Positions 1 through 5,881 of a stretch of 7,584 nt of DNA are shown one piece after another; position 1 is the first letter of the stretch; each line of letters begins with the position of its first letter. The stretch spans positions 1-7,584 of the forward strand of contig DBRU01000073.1 in NCBI GenBank assembly GCA_002306375.1, given 5' to 3'. This DNA comes from Faecalibacterium sp. UBA1360 (GTDB lineage Bacteria > Bacillota > Clostridia > Oscillospirales > Ruminococcaceae). The notes beneath the pieces are model-generated. The model searched no databases and was not told the origin of the DNA. It worked only from the letters and a program-made list of their open reading frames with translations. A program made the position numbers and the translations under genes.

Positions 1-300
1 ATGCAGTGCGTCTACCGCAGCCTGACCCTGTGCTACAAAAACGCCATTGCCGGCCTTTCCGAACTGACCGGCAAGACCTACACGGCCATCCACATTGTGG
101 GCGGCGGCTGCCAGGACAACTACCTCAACCGCATGACGGCCGCCGTCACCGGCCTGCCCGTGTGGGCGGGCCCCGTGGAGGGCACGGCCATCGGCAACCT
201 GATCGTCCAGATGATCCACAGCGGCGGATTTGCCGACCTGGCTGCCGCAAGACAAAGTATCCGCGAAAGTTTCAATATTAAGGAGGTTCTTCCCCAATGA
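1..300 (+). CDS. rhaB: Rhamnulokinase, C-terminal part (partial, 5' end outside window)
   Basis: This is the last 99 residues of an L-rhamnulose kinase, which phosphorylates L-rhamnulose to L-rhamnulose-1-phosphate with ATP in the cytoplasm. The visible part matches the second domain of FGGY-family sugar kinases. The segment IHIVGGGCQDNYLNRMTAAV (about residues 31-50 of the fragment) is the nucleotide-binding GGG/N-x-L-N-x-x-T-A region. It is followed by GLPVWAGPVEGTAIGNLIVQ, the G-P-V-E-x-T-A-x-G-N motif that is typical of RhaB rather than of glycerol or xylulose kinases. The ATG at position 1 is almost certainly an internal Met, because full-length RhaB is roughly 480-490 residues. The stop TGA (298-300) overlaps the start of the next gene, and an AAGGAGG ribosome site for that gene lies inside the rhaB end. 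The identification as rhamnulokinase is supported by rhaD two genes downstream. Confidence 0.9.
   Translation: MQCVYRSLTLCYKNAIAGLSELTGKTYTAIHIVGGGCQDNYLNRMTAAVTGLPVWAGPVEGTAIGNLIVQMIHSGGFADLAAARQSIRESFNIKEVLPQ
280..287 (+). promoter_or_regulatory. Strong ribosome binding site inside the rhaB 3' end
   Basis: The sequence AAGGAGGT lies 9 bases before the ATG at 297 and is a near-perfect anti-16S match. It fixes the start of the isomerase gene even though that start overlaps the rhaB stop codon (ATGA at 297-300). The arrangement implies translational coupling of kinase and isomerase (inference). Confidence 0.85.
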
Positions 301-1721
301 GCACGTTAGTGGAAACCAAAGCCCGGGTGGGCGTGTTCGCCATCGCCCTGGGCGCTTACCTGCCCCAGTTCCCCAGCCTGGTGCCTGAGTTCCAGGCCCA
401 GTACGAGCAGTTCAAGACAATGATCCCCGACTCGGTGGAGCTGGTGGACGGCGGTATCGTCACCACCAAGGAGCTGAGCCAGGCCGCGGGGGACAAGTTC
501 CGCGCCGCCGACGTGGACCTGGTGGTCCTGCAGCTGCTGACCTACGCCACCTCCTACAACATGCTGCCCGCCGTGCGGGACCTGGATGTGCCGGTGGTGC
601 TGGTCAACGTCCAGAAGCTGCGCGCCCCCGATTACGAGAACACCGACACCGCCAAGTGGCTGGGCGAGCTGTACGCCTGCGGCGCCGTGGGCGAGATGGT
701 CGCCGACCTGGAGCGCGCCGGCAAGCGCCATGCGGTCATCACCGGCGTGGTGGAGGGCGGCGACCCCACCGTCCAGGCCGAGATCAACGACTGGTGCAAG
801 GCCGCCCAGGTGCGCCGCCGTTTCCGGGACACCAACCTGGCCCAGATCGGCCGTCCCTATCCCGGCATGATGGACCTGTACATCGACGAGACCAACCTGT
901 ACCACCGCATGTGGCTGTACACCAAGCAGTTTGACTGGGAAAAGATGTGGGCCATTGCCGATGACATCACCGACGAGGCGGTCATCCGCGCCAAAGCCCA
1001 GGAGATCCTGGACACCTTCGACATCGAGGGCGGCGGCACCGTGGAAAAGGTCTGGGATATGGCCCGCTACGTGGTGGCCTTTGAACAGTGGGTCAAGGAC
1101 GAAAAGATCGCCTTCATCGCTTCCCACTATGACGGCTTTGCCCAGGGCAAGGCCGGCGTGCTGGACTCTATGCTGATCCCCGCCTTCTCCATGCTCATCA
1201 AGCAGGGCGTGGCCTGCGCCGTGGAGGGCGACATCAAGGTGGCCATGGCCATGTCCATCCTCAAGACCATCTCCGGCCAGGGCCAGCTGTCCGAGATGTA
1301 CTCCATCGACTTTGACAAGGACATCTGCATCATCGGCCATTCCGGCTCGGGCGACGCAGCCATCTCGGCCAAAAAGCCCACCATGAAGATCGTGCCTGTC
1401 TTCCACGGCAAGACCGGCGGCGGCTACCTGACCCAGTTCTACCCGCATCTGGGCCCCGTGACCTACCTGGGCATCACCCAGGACAAGGACGGCCACTTCA
1501 AGTTCGTGGTGGCCGAGGGCGTCAACGAGGACGGCCCCATCTTCACCTTCGGCGACACCAACATGCGCACCCGCTTTACCTGCGGCGCCCGTGAGTTCGT
1601 CAACCGCTGGAGCGAGGCCGGCCCCACCCACCACATGGCTGCCGCCGCGGGCCGCCACATCGACACCATCCTCAAAGTGGCCGAGATCTTCAACGTGCCG
1701 GTGGATGTCATCACCCGCTGA
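297..1721 (+). CDS. L-arabinose/L-fucose isomerase superfamily protein, probable L-rhamnose isomerase
   Basis: This 474-residue cytoplasmic sugar isomerase is of the AraA/FucI superfamily. Residues known to hold the divalent metal and act in E. coli AraA (two Glu, two His) have plausible counterparts: E310 in the A-V-E-G-D-I-K-V-A-M motif, E333 in L-S-E-M-Y-S-I-D, H348 in C-I-I-G-H-S-G-S-G-D, and H445 or H446 in the G-P-T-H-H-M-A-A-A-A-G-R-H stretch near the C-terminus. The N-terminal half (about residues 10-180) looks like the alternating alpha/beta substrate-end domains of the family. It is slightly shorter than classic AraA (about 500). It overlaps rhaB by 4 bases and is followed 52 bases later by rhaD, so the context predicts L-rhamnose to L-rhamnulose conversion in place of RhaA, which is a different TIM-barrel family. 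The superfamily assignment is firm from motifs; the substrate is inferred from neighbours. An L-arabinose or L-fucose substrate cannot be excluded. Confidence 0.85.
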   Translation: MSTLVETKARVGVFAIALGAYLPQFPSLVPEFQAQYEQFKTMIPDSVELVDGGIVTTKELSQAAGDKFRAADVDLVVLQLLTYATSYNMLPAVRDLDVPVVLVNVQKLRAPDYENTDTAKWLGELYACGAVGEMVADLERAGKRHAVITGVVEGGDPTVQAEINDWCKAAQVRRRFRDTNLAQIGRPYPGMMDLYIDETNLYHRMWLYTKQFDWEKMWAIADDITDEAVIRAKAQEILDTFDIEGGGTVEKVWDMARYVVAFEQWVKDEKIAFIASHYDGFAQGKAGVLDSMLIPAFSMLIKQGVACAVEGDIKVAMAMSILKTISGQGQLSEMYSIDFDKDICIIGHSGSGDAAISAKKPTMKIVPVFHGKTGGGYLTQFYPHLGPVTYLGITQDKDGHFKFVVAEGVNEDGPIFTFGDTNMRTRFTCGAREFVNRWSEAGPTHHMAAAAGRHIDTILKVAEIFNVPVDVITR

Positions 1722-1773
1722 ACCGCCCCCCTCAAAACCGATCGCATGACCGTATACAGAAAGGAAGATCAAC

Positions 1774-2601
1774 ATGGAAATTTATGATATCGCCTGTGTC
1801 AAAGGCTTCATCCGCATGTGCAACGACGGCTGGCTTCAGGGCTGGCACGAGCGCAACGGCGGCAACCTGACCTACCGCATGACTGCCGAGGATGTGGAGG
1901 CCTGCCGTCCCTTCTTTGACGAGACGCCCCGCGAATGGGTCAAGATGGGCGTCCAGGCCGACAATTTGGCCAGCGAGTACTTCATCACCACCGGTTCGGG
2001 CAAGTATTTCCGCAATGTCGAGCCCGACCCCATTCACTCCATCGGCGTCGTGGAGATCAATGAAGCCGGCGATTCCTGGCGCATCGTCTGGGGCCTGGCC
2101 GACGGCGCCAAACCCACCAGCGAATTCCCCAGCCACTTCATGAACCACAGCGTGCGCAAAGCCGCCACGGGCGGCGCCAACCGGGTCATCTACCACTGCC
2201 ACGCCACCAACGTCATCGCCCTGACCTACATTCTGCCCCTGACCGACCGCGACTTCTCCCGCGCGCTGTGGCAGTCCGCCACCGAGTGCCCCGTGGTCTT
2301 CCCCGAAGGCGTGGGCGTCTGCCCCTGGATGGTGCCGGGCGGGGCCGACATCGCCATGGCCACCAGCGAACTCATGAAGACCTACCAGGCGGCCATCTGG
2401 GCCCAGCACGGCCTGTTCGCCTCCGGCCCGGACTATGACATCACCTTCGGTCTGGCCCACACCATCGAAAAGAGCGCCGAGATCTACGTCAAGGTGCTGT
2501 CCATGGGCGGCGGCCTGATCCGCCAGACCATTGAGGACGACGACCTGCGCGCCATCGCCCGCGACTTCGGCGTCCAGCTCAACGAGGCCTTCCTCAACTG
2601 A
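1774..2601 (+). CDS. rhaD: Rhamnulose-1-phosphate aldolase
   Basis: This 275-residue class II (zinc) aldolase cleaves L-rhamnulose-1-phosphate to dihydroxyacetone phosphate and L-lactaldehyde in the cytoplasm, the last committed step of rhamnose breakdown. Residues matching the known E. coli RhaD active site occur at the same numbers: E117 (catalytic base), H141 and H143 in the H-C-H-A-T-N motif, and H212 in A-Q-H-G-L-F (zinc ligands). The N-terminal W-H-E-R-N-G-G-N-L-T-Y-R segment (residues 24-35) and I-T-T-G-S-G-K-Y-F (71-79) are the phosphate-binding loops of the AraD/FucA/RhaD family. Length equals the usual 274-275, so the protein is complete. The start at 1774 is preceded by AAGGAAG at 1761-1767. 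There is a 52-base gap after the isomerase, no convincing promoter in that gap, and a terminator about 30 bases after the stop, so it is the last gene of the rha operon. Confidence 0.96.
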   Translation: MEIYDIACVKGFIRMCNDGWLQGWHERNGGNLTYRMTAEDVEACRPFFDETPREWVKMGVQADNLASEYFITTGSGKYFRNVEPDPIHSIGVVEINEAGDSWRIVWGLADGAKPTSEFPSHFMNHSVRKAATGGANRVIYHCHATNVIALTYILPLTDRDFSRALWQSATECPVVFPEGVGVCPWMVPGGADIAMATSELMKTYQAAIWAQHGLFASGPDYDITFGLAHTIEKSAEIYVKVLSMGGGLIRQTIEDDDLRAIARDFGVQLNEAFLN

Positions 2602-2631
2602 TCCTCCCTTCTTTAGCCAACCTCCTGCTAC

Positions 2632-2670
2632 CGCCCCGCGCCCCGGCGTTTGCCCGGCGCGGGGCGTTTT
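2632..2670 (+). terminator. Intrinsic terminator of the rha operon
   Basis: A perfect 11-bp GC-only stem (2632-2642 pairing with 2656-2666, CGCCCCGCGCC/GGCGCGGGGCG) with a 13-base loop is followed directly by TTTT at 2667-2670. It starts 30 bases after the rhaD stop. The U-tract is short, but the stem is very stable. Confidence 0.8.
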
Positions 2671-2689
2671 GCTGTGTGCGAGCGGTCTG

Positions 2690-2744
2690 CCCGGGGCAAA
2701 AGCCGTTGCTCCGGACAAGATCCGCGCGCGGCTTTTGCCCCGGG
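2690..2744. repeat. Perfect 16-bp inverted repeat with inner hairpin, upstream of the rfb promoter
   Basis: CCCGGGGCAAAAGCCG (2690-2705) is exactly reverse-complementary to 2729-2744. The 23-base spacer holds its own small stem, CGGA (2712-2715) pairing with TCCG (2721-2724). No T-tract follows on either strand, so it is not a classic terminator. It ends 4 bases before the -35 box of the rfb promoter and lies 20 bases after the rha terminator. It may be an operator, a second-line transcription barrier or a remnant of a palindromic repeat family; the sequence alone does not decide. Confidence 0.7.
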
Positions 2745-2748
2745 GGCC

Positions 2749-2777
2749 TTGCCATCGGTCCCGGTTTGGTCTATAAT
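2749..2777 (+). promoter_or_regulatory. Sigma-A type promoter of rfbA-rfbD-rfbB
   Basis: TTGCCA (2749-2754) is separated by exactly 17 bases from a consensus TATAAT (2772-2777), predicting transcription start near 2784 and a leader of about 67 bases. The -10 matches consensus perfectly and the -35 matches at four of six positions. This argues that the dTDP-rhamnose genes are transcribed separately from the rha operon. Confidence 0.8.
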
Positions 2778-2850
2778 GACTCTATATACTATCGTGCGGT
2801 TTTCTGCCCCTTTGGGATGGGCGGGCGCACTGCGAACAGGAGTTGTCACT

Positions 2851-3735
2851 ATGAAAGGTATCATCCTTGCCGGCGGCGCCGGCACACGCTTGTACCCGCT
2901 GACCATGGTCACATCCAAGCAGCTGCTGCCTGTCTACGATAAGCCCATGATCTATTACCCCCTGTCCACCCTGATGCTGGCGGGCATCCAGGACATCCTG
3001 ATCATCTCCACCCCCACCGACACCCCGCGCTTTGAGCAGCTGCTGGGCGACGGGTCCCAGTACGGCGTGCACCTGCAATACAAGGTGCAGCCTTCGCCCG
3101 ACGGTCTGGCCCAGGCCTTCCTGCTGGGCGAGGAGTTCATCGACGGCGAGGCCTGCGCCATGGTGCTGGGGGACAATATCTTCTACGGCGCCGGGTTCTC
3201 CAAACGGCTCAAGGCCGCCGCCGCCAACGCCGAGGCCGGCCGCGCCACCGTGTTCGGCTATTTTGTCAACGATCCCGAGCGCTTCGGCGTCGTCGCCTTT
3301 GACGAGGCCGGCCACGCCACCTCCATTGAGGAAAAGCCCGCTCAGCCCAAGAGCAACTACGCGGTCACCGGCCTGTACTTTTACGGCAAGGACGTGGTGG
3401 AACGGGCCAGGCAGGTCAAGCCCAGCGCCCGGGGCGAGCTGGAGATCACCACCCTCAACGAGATGTATCTCAAAGACGGCCAGCTGGACGTGCAGTTGCT
3501 GGGCCGTGGCTATGCCTGGCTGGACACCGGCACGATGGACAGCCTGGTGGAGGCCGCGGACTTTGTGCGCATGATCGAGCAGCGCCAGGGCATCAAGATC
3601 TCCGCGCCTGAAGAAATCGCTTACAAATACGGCTGGATCAGCCGCGACAAACTGCTGGAAAGCGCCGAGCGCTACGGCAAGAGCCCCTACGGCGCGCATC
3701 TGCGCAATGTGGCGGACGACAAGCTCAAATACTGA
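2851..3735 (+). CDS. rfbA: Glucose-1-phosphate thymidylyltransferase
   Basis: This 294-residue enzyme makes dTDP-glucose and pyrophosphate from dTTP and glucose-1-phosphate, the first step of dTDP-L-rhamnose synthesis. The N-terminal nucleotide-binding signature [13 protein letters not shown] spans residues 6-18, with the [12 protein letters not shown] stretch at 22-33. L-G-D-N at 106-109 carries the metal-binding Asp, E-E-K-P (160-163) is the substrate loop, and A-W-L-D-T-G-T (222-228) carries the second conserved Asp. Length is normal for RmlA (about 290). The frame is open upstream to 2650, but that extension runs through the promoter and has no family similarity. The ATG at 2851 has AGGAG at 2838-2842, eight bases upstream, and gives the standard M-K-G-I-I-L-A-G start. 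It is the first gene of a three-gene unit, 21 bases before rfbD. Confidence 0.97.
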   Translation: MKGIILAGGAGTRLYPLTMVTSKQLLPVYDKPMIYYPLSTLMLAGIQDILIISTPTDTPRFEQLLGDGSQYGVHLQYKVQPSPDGLAQAFLLGEEFIDGEACAMVLGDNIFYGAGFSKRLKAAAANAEAGRATVFGYFVNDPERFGVVAFDEAGHATSIEEKPAQPKSNYAVTGLYFYGKDVVERARQVKPSARGELEITTLNEMYLKDGQLDVQLLGRGYAWLDTGTMDSLVEAADFVRMIEQRQGIKISAPEEIAYKYGWISRDKLLESAERYGKSPYGAHLRNVADDKLKY

Positions 3736-3756
3736 TCAAGCGGGGGAGTACCATCC

Positions 3757-4668
3757 ATGAAGATCCTGATCACCGGCTGCCGCGGACAGCTGGGCAATGA
3801 ACTGCAGCGGCAGCTGCGGGACGAACGCTGCGTTCTGGGCCCGCTGCCCGACCGCCTGCGCAAGGCCACCGTCATCCCCATCGACATCGACGAGCTGGAC
3901 ATCACCGACCGGGAGGCCACCGTGGCCTATATCCGCCGCCACCAGCCCGACACGGTCATCAACTGCGCGGCCTTCACCAACGTCAACGGGTGCGAGACCA
4001 ACCGGGACGCCGCCTTCAAGGTCAACGCCCTGGGCCCGCGCAACCTGGCCCTGGCCTGCGACAAGATCAACGCCCGGCTGATCCACGTGTCCACCGACTA
4101 TGTGTTCCCCGGCACCCCCAACGGCCCCGACGGCCGCACCCCGCTGGACGAATGCTGCCAGCCCGCGCCGGTGTCCGCCTACGGTCAGACCAAGCTGCTG
4201 GGCGAACAGTACGTGCAGCGCTTCTGCCGCCGTCACTTCATCGTGCGCACGGCCTGGCTGTACGGCTACCGGGGCAAAAACTTCGTCAAGACCATGGTCA
4301 ACCTGGCCAGGACCCACGACACGATCACTGTGGTCAACGACCAGATGGGCAACCCCACCAACGCGGTGGATCTGGCCTACCATATCCTCAAGCTGGCGGT
4401 CAGCCACGACTACGGCACCTACCACTGCACCTGCAACGGCGTGTGCAGCTGGTACGACTTCGCCGCCGAGATCATCCGCCTGTCCGGCCTGCCCTGCAAG
4501 GTGGAGCCCTGCACCAGCGCCGAATACGCCGCCGCTCACCCCGAAAGCGCTGACCGTCCGGCCTGGAGCGCCCTGGACAACCGGGCCCTGCGCTGCTCGG
4601 TGGGGGACGATATGCGCGACTGGAAGGACGCCATCAACGACTTTTTCAACAACTGGGATGGAGAATAA
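3757..4668 (+). CDS. rfbD: dTDP-4-dehydrorhamnose reductase
   Basis: This 303-residue extended short-chain dehydrogenase reduces dTDP-4-dehydro-L-rhamnose to dTDP-L-rhamnose with NAD(P)H, the last step of the pathway. The Rossmann motif is T-G-C-R-G-Q-L-G (residues 6-13). N-C-A-A-F-T-N-V-N-G-C-E (69-80) is the RmlD-type segment after strand four. S-T-D-Y-V-F (112-117) supplies the catalytic Thr, and Y142-x-x-x-K146 is the catalytic pair. R-P-A-W-S-A-L-D-N near residues 268-276 is the usual C-terminal RmlD signature. One small oddity is Asn where I would expect Asp in the V-D-x-x-E part of the 69-80 segment; the consequence is unknown. GGGGGAG at 3742-3748 supports the start. The stop is three bases before rfbB, whose ribosome site lies in the last rfbD codons, so translation is probably coupled. 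Confidence 0.95.
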   Translation: MKILITGCRGQLGNELQRQLRDERCVLGPLPDRLRKATVIPIDIDELDITDREATVAYIRRHQPDTVINCAAFTNVNGCETNRDAAFKVNALGPRNLALACDKINARLIHVSTDYVFPGTPNGPDGRTPLDECCQPAPVSAYGQTKLLGEQYVQRFCRRHFIVRTAWLYGYRGKNFVKTMVNLARTHDTITVVNDQMGNPTNAVDLAYHILKLAVSHDYGTYHCTCNGVCSWYDFAAEIIRLSGLPCKVEPCTSAEYAAAHPESADRPAWSALDNRALRCSVGDDMRDWKDAINDFFNNWDGE

Positions 4669-4671
4669 CAC

Positions 4672-5736
4672 ATGAAAACCTATCTTGTCACCGGCTGCGC
4701 CGGTTTTATCGGTTCCAACTTCGTGCACTATATGCTGGATAAGCACGCCGACATCCGCCTTGTCAACCTGGACGCCCTGACCTATGCCGGCAACCTGGAA
4801 AACCTCAAGGACATCGAGGACGACGCCCGCCACATCTTCGTGCAGGGCGACATCTGCGACCGTGAGCTGGTCACCCGCCTGATGGAGCAGTACGACCCCG
4901 ACTACGTCATCAACTTCGCGGCCGAAAGCCACGTGGACCGCAGCATCAAAAACCCCGAGATCTTTGTGCAGAGCAACGTGCTGGGCACCGTGAACCTGCT
5001 GCAATGCTGCAAGAACGCCTGGTACGACGCCGATGCCCGTACCTGGAAGGAAGGCAAAAAGTACCTGCAGGTCTCCACCGACGAGGTCTACGGCGCCCTT
5101 GGCCCCGACGGCTACTTCACCGAGACCACGCCCCTTTGCCCCCACAGCCCCTATTCCAGCTCCAAGGCCAGCGCCGACATGTTCGTCATGGCCTTCCACG
5201 ACACCTACGGCATGCCCGTCAACATCACCCGCTGCTCCAACAACTACGGCCCCTACCAGTTCCCCGAAAAGCTGATCCCCCTGCTCATCAACAACGCCAA
5301 GCAGCACAAGAACCTGCCGGTGTACGGCGACGGCATGCAGGTGCGCGACTGGCTGTACGTCATGGACCACTGCAAGGCCATCGACATGGTGGCCAGCGAC
5401 GGCAAGGACGGCGAAGTGTACAACGTGGGCGGCCACAACGAGCGCCCCAACATCTTCATCGTCAAGACGGTCATCGCCCAGCTGCATGACCGCCTGAAGG
5501 ACGAGGGCATCAGCGAAGAGCTCATCACCCATGTGGCTGACCGCCTGGGTCATGACCGCCGCTATGGCATCGACCCCACCAAGATCAAGAACGATCTGGG
5601 CTGGTACCCCGAGACTCCCTTTGAAAAGGGCATCGTGCTGACCATCGACTGGTATTTGGCCAACCCCGAATGGATGGCCCACGTCACCAGCGGCGACTAC
5701 CAGAAATACTACGAGCAGATGTACAAAAACAAGTAA
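4672..5736 (+). CDS. rfbB: dTDP-glucose 4,6-dehydratase
   Basis: This 354-residue NAD-dependent extended short-chain dehydrogenase converts dTDP-glucose to dTDP-4-dehydro-6-deoxyglucose, the second step of dTDP-rhamnose synthesis. The Rossmann motif T-G-C-A-G-F-I-G spans residues 7-14, with D34 and the following A-L-T-Y-A-G-N-L (35-42) binding the cofactor adenosine. F-A-A-E-S-H-V-D-R-S-I (82-92) is the RmlB hallmark. The catalytic triad region S-T-D-E-V-Y (135-140, with T136, D137 and E138) and Y161-S-S-S-K165 are intact. R-C-S-N-N-Y-G-P-Y-Q-F-P-E-K-L-I (187-202) is the substrate-binding loop. Length is typical for the family. The start is set by GGAG at 4660-4663 inside the rfbD end. It is the last gene of the unit, followed by a palindromic terminator; no rfbC lies in or after the cluster within this window. 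Confidence 0.97.
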   Translation: MKTYLVTGCAGFIGSNFVHYMLDKHADIRLVNLDALTYAGNLENLKDIEDDARHIFVQGDICDRELVTRLMEQYDPDYVINFAAESHVDRSIKNPEIFVQSNVLGTVNLLQCCKNAWYDADARTWKEGKKYLQVSTDEVYGALGPDGYFTETTPLCPHSPYSSSKASADMFVMAFHDTYGMPVNITRCSNNYGPYQFPEKLIPLLINNAKQHKNLPVYGDGMQVRDWLYVMDHCKAIDMVASDGKDGEVYNVGGHNERPNIFIVKTVIAQLHDRLKDEGISEELITHVADRLGHDRRYGIDPTKIKNDLGWYPETPFEKGIVLTIDWYLANPEWMAHVTSGDYQKYYEQMYKNK

Positions 5737-5785
5737 ATTTTCCGCCTGCGCCCGCCGCGGTGCGCCGCAGGGCCGCGCCCGGACC

Positions 5786-5814
5786 CGCCGCCGCTTTGCA
5801 AAGCGGCGGCGTTT
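5786..5814 (+). terminator. Palindromic terminator-like hairpin after rfbB
   Basis: A 26-bp perfect palindrome (5786-5811) has arms CGCCGCCGCTTTG and CAAAGCGGCGGCG and is followed by only TTT before GTGG. As RNA it would fold into a GC-rich stem with a tiny loop 50 bases after the rfbB stop. The poor U-tract makes termination partial or uncertain. The centre of the palindrome doubles as the -35 box of the next gene's promoter. Confidence 0.6.
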
Positions 5815-5824
5815 GTGGTATACT
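5796..5824 (+). promoter_or_regulatory. Extended -10 promoter for the membrane protein gene
   Basis: TTGCAA (5796-5801) is followed after exactly 17 bases by TATACT (5819-5824), with TGG immediately before it forming an extended -10 (TG at 5816-5817). Predicted start is near 5831, giving a leader of about 50 bases. The -35 hexamer lies at the centre of the 26-bp palindrome, so a hairpin signal of the upstream unit and this promoter share DNA. Confidence 0.75.
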
Positions 5825-5836
5825 GCAAGGCGAACC

Positions 5837-5855
5837 ATGCCGCACAGGGCGGCAT
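5837..5855 (+). promoter_or_regulatory. Small hairpin in the 5' leader of the membrane protein gene
   Basis: ATGCCGC (5837-5843) pairs perfectly with GCGGCAT (5849-5855) across a 5-base loop, a few bases after the predicted transcription start and 12 bases before the ribosome site. It could stabilise the transcript end or be a protein-binding dyad; nothing in the sequence decides. Confidence 0.45.
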
Positions 5856-5881
5856 ACCCCATACAATAAGGAGACCCCCAC

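Noticed and set aside
1753..1758. TATACA before rhaD as a possible internal promoter.
   Set aside because: The position 17 bases upstream reads CCTCAA, a poor -35. The short gap and shared pathway argue for one transcript.
306..1775. A 489-codon open frame on the - strand opposite the isomerase.
   Set aside because: It has the same shadow composition (Gly/His/Asp/Val rich) and no recognisable domain, and it is fully antisense to a gene with conserved active-site motifs.
1732..2718. A 328-codon open frame on the - strand opposite rhaD.
   Set aside because: It is an antisense shadow of a complete, canonical rhaD and runs through the rha terminator.
2794..2830. GTGCG/CGCAC pairing in the rfbA leader as a possible riboswitch or attenuator.
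   Set aside because: The stem is 5 bp with a large unstructured loop. The leader is only about 67 bases, with no conserved riboswitch core and no alternative terminator.
2650..2850. An in-frame N-terminal extension of rfbA by 67 codons.
   Set aside because: It would be translated from DNA containing the inverted repeat and the promoter. It lacks a ribosome site and family similarity, whereas the ATG at 2851 has AGGAG and the normal RmlA start.
5745..5771. CCTGCG/CGCAGG as a second hairpin between rfbB and the membrane gene.
   Set aside because: It is only a 6-bp stem in very GC-rich sequence, so it is expected by chance, and the 26-bp palindrome just downstream is far stronger.
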